Below are positions 59,111 through 64,000 of a stretch of DNA of 64,000 bases, piece by piece. The notes beneath the pieces are model-generated. The model did not search any database, was not told where the DNA came from, and worked only from the letters and a program-made list of their open reading frames with translations. The stretch lies in assembly GCA_014190235.1 (NCBI GenBank), contig BJGC01000010.1, positions 1-64,000 of the forward strand, in the 5' to 3' direction. Positions within the stretch are counted from its first letter, which is position 1. Every line of letters begins with the position of its first letter. The stretch comes from Actinomycetes bacterium. GTDB taxonomy: Bacteria; Actinomycetota; Acidimicrobiia; Acidimicrobiales; Ilumatobacteraceae. Both the position numbers and the translations under genes were made by a program.

Positions 59111-59836
59111 CTAGGACCAACGAAATAGTTGCGCCGCAACTAGTGGCGCGATACCTGCCCACAGCAACAACACCACAAGCGAAGTGCCAAGCATTGATGA
59201 CGTACCAGTAAGTGCTTCACGCATGACATCTGCAAGTGCGCTAGAGGGCAACACATGACCAACAGCCCGCAACGGTGTGGGCAATTTGTCCATCGGGACA
59301 ATGATTCCGCCTAGCAATAGCAGCACTAAATACAAGCCGTTTTGTGCAGCCAGATTAATTTCTCCACGAAGTGTGCCCGCCATCGTGAGGCCGATTCCGG
59401 CAAACGCACTAGTGCCCAGTAAGACAATAAGAATTGCCAGCAACCATGTGGCGTTCGCCGGGCGCCATCCAAGACTCAGACCTATTGGCAACAGCACAAT
59501 CATCTGCACGACTTCAACACAAAAGACGCTGATTATTTTTGCAAGTATCAGCCTTGAGCGACCAAGTGGTGTTGCACCCAAGCGCTTGAGCACTTGATAT
59601 GAACGTTCAAAACCAGTTGCGATTCCTAAACTCACCATGGCACTTGACATCACTGCAAGAGCCAGAATGCCAGGCAATAAAAACTGTGCTGGTTTATCTG
59701 TGTCGGTCGGGAGAACGTCAACAAGACCAAAAAAAACTAAGAGCAAGACCGGAATGCCAAGTGTCAGAAGCAATTGCTCTCCGTTGCGCGATACCAGTTG
59801 TAACTCTGCGCGCAGCTGGGCTCGAAGAGCACTCAT
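59111..59836 (-). CDS. ABC-2 type transporter permease
   Basis: A 241-residue permease with about six membrane helices. After a soluble start (MSALRAQLRAELQLV) come helices such as LLTLGIPVLLLVFFGLV and a PGILALAVMSSAMVSLGIA segment, with the ABC-2 block GIIVPMDKLPTPLRAVGHVLPSSALADVMREAL. It works with the ATPase encoded just upstream, whose stop overlaps its start by 4 bp. The cargo is unknown. A similar ABC exporter lies beside ctaB/ctaA in mycobacteria, so a link to oxidase or haem biogenesis is possible but unproven. Confidence 0.88.
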   Translation of the reverse strand: MSALRAQLRAELQLVSRNGEQLLLTLGIPVLLLVFFGLVDVLPTDTDKPAQFLLPGILALAVMSSAMVSLGIATGFERSYQVLKRLGATPLGRSRLILAKIISVFCVEVVQMIVLLPIGLSLGWRPANATWLLAILIVLLGTSAFAGIGLTMAGTLRGEINLAAQNGLYLVLLLLGGIIVPMDKLPTPLRAVGHVLPSSALADVMREALTGTSSMLGTSLVVLLLWAGIAPLVAAQLFRWS

Positions 59837-60750
59837 GTCTTGTTCTCCGATGCTGCAACAATGCGCGAGAACATATCCTCGAGAGACTCAAGTGAGGACA
59901 CATGATGCAGCGGTAAATTCTTCTCGTGTAGCCACGACGACAGTGCAGCAATAATTGCTGGGGTAGACACCACGGCGATGTTGTAGTCGCCGCTATTTTG
60001 CGCGCGAGTAACACTGCAGCCAAGTGCGCGAGAGAGATCTGCAATATCAAGGTTCTGATTAGAAGTGAATCGTGTGTATTCGTGTCCTTTGCGAAGTTCG
60101 CCGATTGACCCTGCTGCTGCTACACGTCCGTGATCGAAAATAACAATATGGTCGGCAACCTTTTCTGCTTCTGCCAGTTCATGTGTTGCCAGCAGCACGG
60201 TGCATCCATCGTGAGCCAACTTTGTCACGATGTCACGGATAATGAGTCGGCCGTTTACATCAACCCCCGACGTGGGTTCGTCAAGAAAAACAACATCGGG
60301 CTGTGCCGCCAGGACCAGCGCGAGCGACACTCGTTGTTGTTCGCCGCCTGATAGTCGTTTCCAAATATGTTGTCGACGTTCATCCAGGCCCACCATTGCA
60401 ATGAGTTCGTCAGCGTTGCACTGCTTGTCGTAGATGTCGCAAAATTGTTGCACTACATCGCAGACCCGGGCACTGGGGTATATGCCGCCGCCTTGCAACA
60501 TCACCCCCATGCGTGTGGTGAGTTTGTCGTGGTCATGGATTGGGTGCAATCCCAGCACCTCAACATGTCCGGAACTGCCCTTGGCAAACCCCTCACATAC
60601 TTCGATCACAGACGTCTTTCCGGCACCGTTTGGCCCCAAGATGGCGGTGACCTCGCCAGACGCGGCATGAAAAGAAACATTATTAACGGCACAAATATCG
60701 CCATATCGAACCACGAGGTTTTCTACGATGACGCCGTTCACAGACTCCAC
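59833..60750 (-). CDS. ABC transporter ATP-binding protein
   Basis: A 305-residue ABC ATPase of the drug/DrrA-like exporter type. Walker A GPNGAGKTSVIE is near residue 39, the Q-loop region is VMLQGGGIYPSA, the signature is LSGGEQQRVSLA, Walker B is VVFLDEPTSGVD and the switch is ATHELAEAE. A C-terminal extension of about 90 residues follows the nucleotide-binding domain. The start is taken as GTG at 60750; another GTG three codons later is possible. It overlaps the permease gene by 4 bp and is divergent from serS, 50 bp away. Confidence 0.92.
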   Translation of the reverse strand: MESVNGVIVENLVVRYGDICAVNNVSFHAASGEVTAILGPNGAGKTSVIEVCEGFAKGSSGHVEVLGLHPIHDHDKLTTRMGVMLQGGGIYPSARVCDVVQQFCDIYDKQCNADELIAMVGLDERRQHIWKRLSGGEQQRVSLALVLAAQPDVVFLDEPTSGVDVNGRLIIRDIVTKLAHDGCTVLLATHELAEAEKVADHIVIFDHGRVAAAGSIGELRKGHEYTRFTSNQNLDIADLSRALGCSVTRAQNSGDYNIAVVSTPAIIAALSSWLHEKNLPLHHVSSLESLEDMFSRIVAASENKT

Positions 60751-60800
60751 ACTACGAAACAGAACAGGTTCACCTAGCCTCCGAAGGTAACCTCAGTGCT

Positions 60801-62093
60801 GTGATTGATGTCCGATTATTGCGCTCCGACCCAGAGGGTGTCAGGGCCTCGCTAGCACGGCGTGGGGCGCCACTTCTTTTGCAACAAATTGACGAAGCCA
60901 CCGCGTTTGATGCTGGATTACGAGATATTTCTGCTGAGCGTGACTCCCTTCGGTCCTCGATTAACGAACTCAGCAAACAGGTCGCAGGGTTGCGCCGCGA
61001 TGGCCAAGATGCAGAGGCTGAACAAGCGATGGCTACAAGTCGTTCCCTCGGAGACACCGAGCGTGTTTTGCAGGCCGAGTTTGATCGTGTCAATGCACAA
61101 TTGCGCGATGCGCTCTTGAGCATTCCCAACTTCCCACATGTCGATGCGCCAGACGGTGCGGGTGATCATGACAATCCTGTCATCAAAGGACCAATCGGGT
61201 TGGCCAATCATTTCCCCGATCATCAACGAGTGCCACATTGGGATACTGCGACAGAACTTGGCATCCTTGACAATGAGCGTGCCACAAAAATTTCCGGTGC
61301 GATGTTCACGATGCAACGTGGTCTAGGTGCAACTTTATCGCGGGCTCTTTGTCAGTTTGCCCTCGATCAAAATGCTGAAGCATTTGAAGAAATCCGTCCA
61401 CCATCGCTCGTCACCACCGCAACTCTCACCGCCACTGGTCACTTGCCCAAATTCGCAGACGAGGCATACGCCATCGAGCGCGATGATCTGTGGACAATCC
61501 CCACTGCAGAAGTTCCGCTCACGTCTTTGCATGCCGGTGAGATTTTGGATGAAGCAGTTCTCCCTGTGCGCCTGATGGCATATACACCGTGCTATCGGCG
61601 AGAAGCGGGCGCCGCTGGGCGCGACACGCGTGGGATGTTGCGAAGTCATGAATTTGACAAGGTAGAAATCTTGGCAATATCTACACCCGAGCAAGCGCCA
61701 ACCCTATTGCAAGAACTTGTTGCGCGCGCAGAATCACTAATGGTGCAACTTGAATTGCCGTATCGCATTATTGAAATCTGCACAGGTGACATGGGCGCTA
61801 GTCATCATCGCAGTTTCGATATTGAGGTGTATGCACCCGGATGTGATGCTTGGCTTGAAGTCAGTTCTGTGTCTTGGTTCACCGACTACCAAGCCCGCCG
61901 TGCCGATATTCGCTTCAAGCGCACTGGACAAAAAGGTACCGAGATTGCTCACACGCTGAATGGTTCTGCACTTGCCGTACCTCGGGTGTGGGCAGCAATT
62001 ATGGAAAATCATCGTCAGGCCGATGGTTCGGTTCGTATTCCTGACGTATTGCGTCCGTACATGCGTGGCGCAACCGAGATTCGTCCACGCTAG
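60801..62093 (+). CDS. serS: Seryl-tRNA synthetase
   Basis: Class II aminoacyl-tRNA synthetase that charges tRNA-Ser. The N-terminal coiled-coil arm (30-100, with DSLRSSINELSKQV) grips the tRNA. Motif 2 is YTPCYRREAGAAGRDTRGMLRSHEFDKVE and motif 3 GSALAVPRVWAAIMENHRQADGS. TAEVPLTSLHAGEIL is also conserved. Length is 430 residues. The start is GTG with the normal family N-terminus IDVRLLRSDPEGVRASL. pdxH begins 7 bp after its stop. Confidence 0.96.
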   Translation: MIDVRLLRSDPEGVRASLARRGAPLLLQQIDEATAFDAGLRDISAERDSLRSSINELSKQVAGLRRDGQDAEAEQAMATSRSLGDTERVLQAEFDRVNAQLRDALLSIPNFPHVDAPDGAGDHDNPVIKGPIGLANHFPDHQRVPHWDTATELGILDNERATKISGAMFTMQRGLGATLSRALCQFALDQNAEAFEEIRPPSLVTTATLTATGHLPKFADEAYAIERDDLWTIPTAEVPLTSLHAGEILDEAVLPVRLMAYTPCYRREAGAAGRDTRGMLRSHEFDKVEILAISTPEQAPTLLQELVARAESLMVQLELPYRIIEICTGDMGASHHRSFDIEVYAPGCDAWLEVSSVSWFTDYQARRADIRFKRTGQKGTEIAHTLNGSALAVPRVWAAIMENHRQADGSVRIPDVLRPYMRGATEIRPR

Positions 62094-62100
62094 TTCTCTC

Positions 62101-62736
62101 ATGAGTATCCGCGATCGACGTATTCAGTACGAAACTGCTGGTCTTGACATTGATGACCTTCATCCAGATCCAATCACACAATTTAATCGGTGGTACACCC
62201 AAGCAGAAGAGGCACAGGTTGCTGAGCCCAATGCAATGACGGTGTCAACAGTCGGCCTTGATGGCATGCCAGATTCTCGAATCGTTCTTGCTCGAGAAGT
62301 AGAACAAAGTGGGTTTGTGTTCTACACGAACTACAGCAGCGCAAAAAGCAAACAACTCAACGAGAACTCTTCGGCGTCAGCCGTCTTTGCGTGGCTTGAT
62401 CTGCATCGTCAAGTGCGGCTTCGGGGCAAAGTACACGCAACATCCCCGCAGCAAAGCGACGCGTATTTCGCCAGCCGTCCGCGCGAGTCACAAATTGGGG
62501 CATGGGCATCAGCCCAATCAGAAAAACTGTCAAGTCGCGCCGACCTTGAGGCCCGGGTTCGTGAAGTGACCCAAACATATAGTGGTCAAGAAATCCCGCG
62601 GCCTCCGTTCTGGGGCGGGTGGTGCATCGTGCCGAGGTCAATGGAATTCTGGCAGGGTCGCCCAAGTCGGCTTCACGACAGATTTTCGTATGTCAACGAT
62701 GCCGGCATCTGGTCTATTACACGACTTTCTCCGTAA
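62101..62736 (+). CDS. pdxH: Pyridoxamine 5'-phosphate oxidase
   Basis: FMN enzyme forming pyridoxal 5'-phosphate. Conserved segments are DPITQFNRWYTQAEEA, PNAMTVSTVGLDGMPDSRIVL, GFVFYTNYSSAKSKQL, RPRESQIGAWASAQS, and the C-terminal PPFWGGWCIVPRSMEFWQGRPSRLHDRF. The ATG at 62101 gives 211 residues, the normal length. The frame extends back into serS without PdxH similarity. Confidence 0.95.
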   Translation: MSIRDRRIQYETAGLDIDDLHPDPITQFNRWYTQAEEAQVAEPNAMTVSTVGLDGMPDSRIVLAREVEQSGFVFYTNYSSAKSKQLNENSSASAVFAWLDLHRQVRLRGKVHATSPQQSDAYFASRPRESQIGAWASAQSEKLSSRADLEARVREVTQTYSGQEIPRPPFWGGWCIVPRSMEFWQGRPSRLHDRFSYVNDAGIWSITRLSP

Positions 62737-62748
62737 CACTTTGTTGTG

Positions 62749-63348
62749 TTACCCGAGCCAAGTATTTGCAGAGTGGGCGAGGGCAGTAATTAAAGACTGG
62801 GTATGTGGACAAGGAGCCGGTCCCTCCCAGTCCCAGAACATTGGTGTTGTTCCGCGAACACGCGGAGGAAGTTCGATTTGCACACCGGCGTGTTGAGCGA
62901 TGTTGACTGGATTGTTGTGGTGTTGTCCCCGAAGATCAGACGGAATATCGTCAATTGTGTCGATGATGGTGTAGGCCGGAAGTGCTGCACGCAAATGACC
63001 GCCGATGTGCGTAGCCAGTCGTCGATTTTGTCCACCAAGAAGAAGCGACGTAAAGAATCCGGCGCGACCGTATCCGTGAATAGTGATCACTGTGTCGACA
63101 TGTTGAAAAAATTTAGCCAGGAGCAAAGACTCATCGGGACGTACATGATGAGATGGAATATGCCATTGCATGTCGGGGGGTTGTAAGACGCCGTAGTAGG
63201 ACGCACCAGAAAGTTCCGCTGCGCTACTGGCGATGACGTCAGTCATTTCCTCAAGTGAACCGCCGTGGTACGCCATGAAACCGAGTGATCCACGCAACTC
63301 GCAGACTTCGCGCACTCCCTCGTGCGCCAGAATCTCAGAAAAAATCAT
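62749..63348 (-). CDS. Poly-gamma-glutamate hydrolase-like (DUF867/PGH) zinc peptidase-fold protein
   Basis: A 199-residue protein with the motif pattern of the phage-type poly-gamma-glutamate hydrolases. The motifs are MAYHGGSLEEMTDVIA (zinc HxxxxE), MQWHIPSHHV (second His region) and VITIHGYGR (third His), then LLGGQNRRLATHIGGHL. There is no signal peptide. The physiological substrate is unknown; homologues occur in phages and scattered actinobacteria. The ATG shares a base with the stop of the CcdA-like gene (TAATG), so the two are coupled. It is convergent with pdxH. Confidence 0.72.
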   Translation of the reverse strand: MIFSEILAHEGVREVCELRGSLGFMAYHGGSLEEMTDVIASSAAELSGASYYGVLQPPDMQWHIPSHHVRPDESLLLAKFFQHVDTVITIHGYGRAGFFTSLLLGGQNRRLATHIGGHLRAALPAYTIIDTIDDIPSDLRGQHHNNPVNIAQHAGVQIELPPRVRGTTPMFWDWEGPAPCPHTQSLITALAHSANTWLG

Positions 63349-64000
63349 TAAGACACGCTTTGTTTGCGTGAGGTGCGTAGATACAGAATCGCTCCCAGAA
63401 CAATAACGCTACAGATCATGGCTATCCGTAGCGCGCCTTGGCTTTGCAAAAATGTGGCTACCCGCGATTGCCAACTATCGACTTTTGACACAACACTATT
63501 AGCGCTAGTTTTTTCGGTGATCGCGTCCCACCAATAGAGCGTGAGATACACGCCTGTGATGACGACAAAAACTCCAGAGATTGTGTCCATGTAGCGCAAT
63601 CCATGTCGCAAGACACGAAGAAGGCCACCGTGTGCTGCGGCCAGTGTCAGCGTGAGCGAGGTAACGAGTAATGCCATACCGAGTCCATAGAGGGAGATGC
63701 TGATAACTCCCGTGATGAACCCATGTTTACCAACTGAGCCAAGCACGACAGTTGTGAGCAGACCAATGGTGCAGCCAATAGAGGCAACAGCGTATGCAAG
63801 ACCGAATACAAACATTGATCGCAGACTGCGGTCACGACTTATTTGTATCTGTGGCGTGAGAAGTGATGGTTTCCAGCCTGTCAGCATGGCGACGCCATAG
63901 GCGATCAGGCCAAGCCCGATTGCAAAAGAAAAATATTTGGCATTGTCTTGAATCGCCGAGCTAAAGATGCGAGTAATTACACCAACGACGATAAACAACA
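63348..64000 (-). CDS. CcdA/DsbD-like membrane protein (partial, 5' end outside window)
   Basis: The visible 217 codons encode about five membrane helices: FSFAIGLGLIAYGVAML, the hallmark SMFVFGLAYAVASIGCTIGLL, then GVISISLYGLGMALLVTSLTL, YMDTISGVFVVITGVYLTLYWW and a C-terminal helix near the basic end RTSRKQSVS. The FGLAYAxASxGCTxG motif is that of CcdA-type thiol-electron transporters; the usual Pro after GCT is not seen. The reading frame is still open at the window edge, so the N-terminus is missing. It might serve cytochrome c maturation or redox transfer; cargo unknown. The stop overlaps the next gene's start. Confidence 0.75.
   Translation of the reverse strand, partial: LFIVVGVITRIFSSAIQDNAKYFSFAIGLGLIAYGVAMLTGWKPSLLTPQIQISRDRSLRSMFVFGLAYAVASIGCTIGLLTTVVLGSVGKHGFITGVISISLYGLGMALLVTSLTLTLAAAHGGLLRVLRHGLRYMDTISGVFVVITGVYLTLYWWDAITEKTSANSVVSKVDSWQSRVATFLQSQGALRIAMICSVIVLGAILYLRTSRKQSVS

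Overview
The window is one continuous piece of an actinomycete-type chromosome around the replication origin. Family content and gene order point to Actinomycetota: a DciA (DUF721) gene between recF and gyrB, a CwlM-like protein beside trxA/trxB, a SigM-like sigma/anti-sigma pair, DUF6049, DUF5318, ClpS with DUF2017, a dnaK-grpE-dnaJ-hspR-clpB operon with a HAIR-like operator, an EtfD-like oxidoreductase and a caa3-type oxidase operon. Base composition looks roughly balanced, not strongly GC-rich. Together with the compact layout this suggests a low-G+C, somewhat streamlined lineage; I would guess Acidimicrobiia, but that is inference. There is no IS element, prophage, CRISPR array or rRNA operon.

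Layout. 1-9 kb (minus strand): TadE-like fragment, gyrA, gyrB, dciA, recF, dnaN, dnaA. 9-14 kb (plus strand): rpmH, rnpA, yidD, yidC, jag, rsmG, two parS sites, parA, parB. 14-23 kb (minus): CwlM-like protein, trxA, trxB, a small membrane protein, anti-sigma, ECF sigma, Ser/Thr kinase, DegV, DUF6049, GNAT. This resembles the mycobacterial cwlM-trx-sigM-mviN-Rv3909 block but has no murJ. 23-29 kb: CCA-adding enzyme, methyltransferase, DUF5318, then rpsF-ssb-rpsR-rplI-dnaB with four DnaA boxes just before dnaB. 29-36 kb: VOC protein, small membrane protein, an acyltransferase starting 3 nt after a tRNA-Gly, dcd, the EtfD-like oxidoreductase, a cNMP-binding protein, gpmA. 36-43 kb: heat-shock operon. 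43-50 kb: a HisD-like enzyme with altered zinc ligands, purA-purB-pyrE, a thioesterase, three tRNAs, DUF2017-clpS, ctaB. 50-59 kb: cytochrome oxidase operon. 59-64 kb: ABC exporter, serS, pdxH, a poly-gamma-glutamate hydrolase-like gene and a CcdA-like fragment.

The most unusual feature is the front of the oxidase operon. Three genes (50583-53926) look like a complete set of oxidase subunits with the working parts removed. They are a subunit I paralogue lacking nearly all haem, copper and proton-channel residues, a subunit III paralogue without its conserved His/Glu residues, and a membrane protein ending in a cupredoxin-like domain without copper ligands. They overlap translationally with each other and lead into the genuine ctaC-ctaD-ctaE-ctaF-ctaG genes. 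This 'ghost oxidase' is my main candidate for an undescribed system.

Other points of interest are the DnaA-box clusters (near dnaA, after parB and before dnaB), a parS site that encodes the last residues of RsmG, and two genes (ECF sigma and the CwlM-like protein) whose conserved N-termini lie upstream of any canonical start codon.
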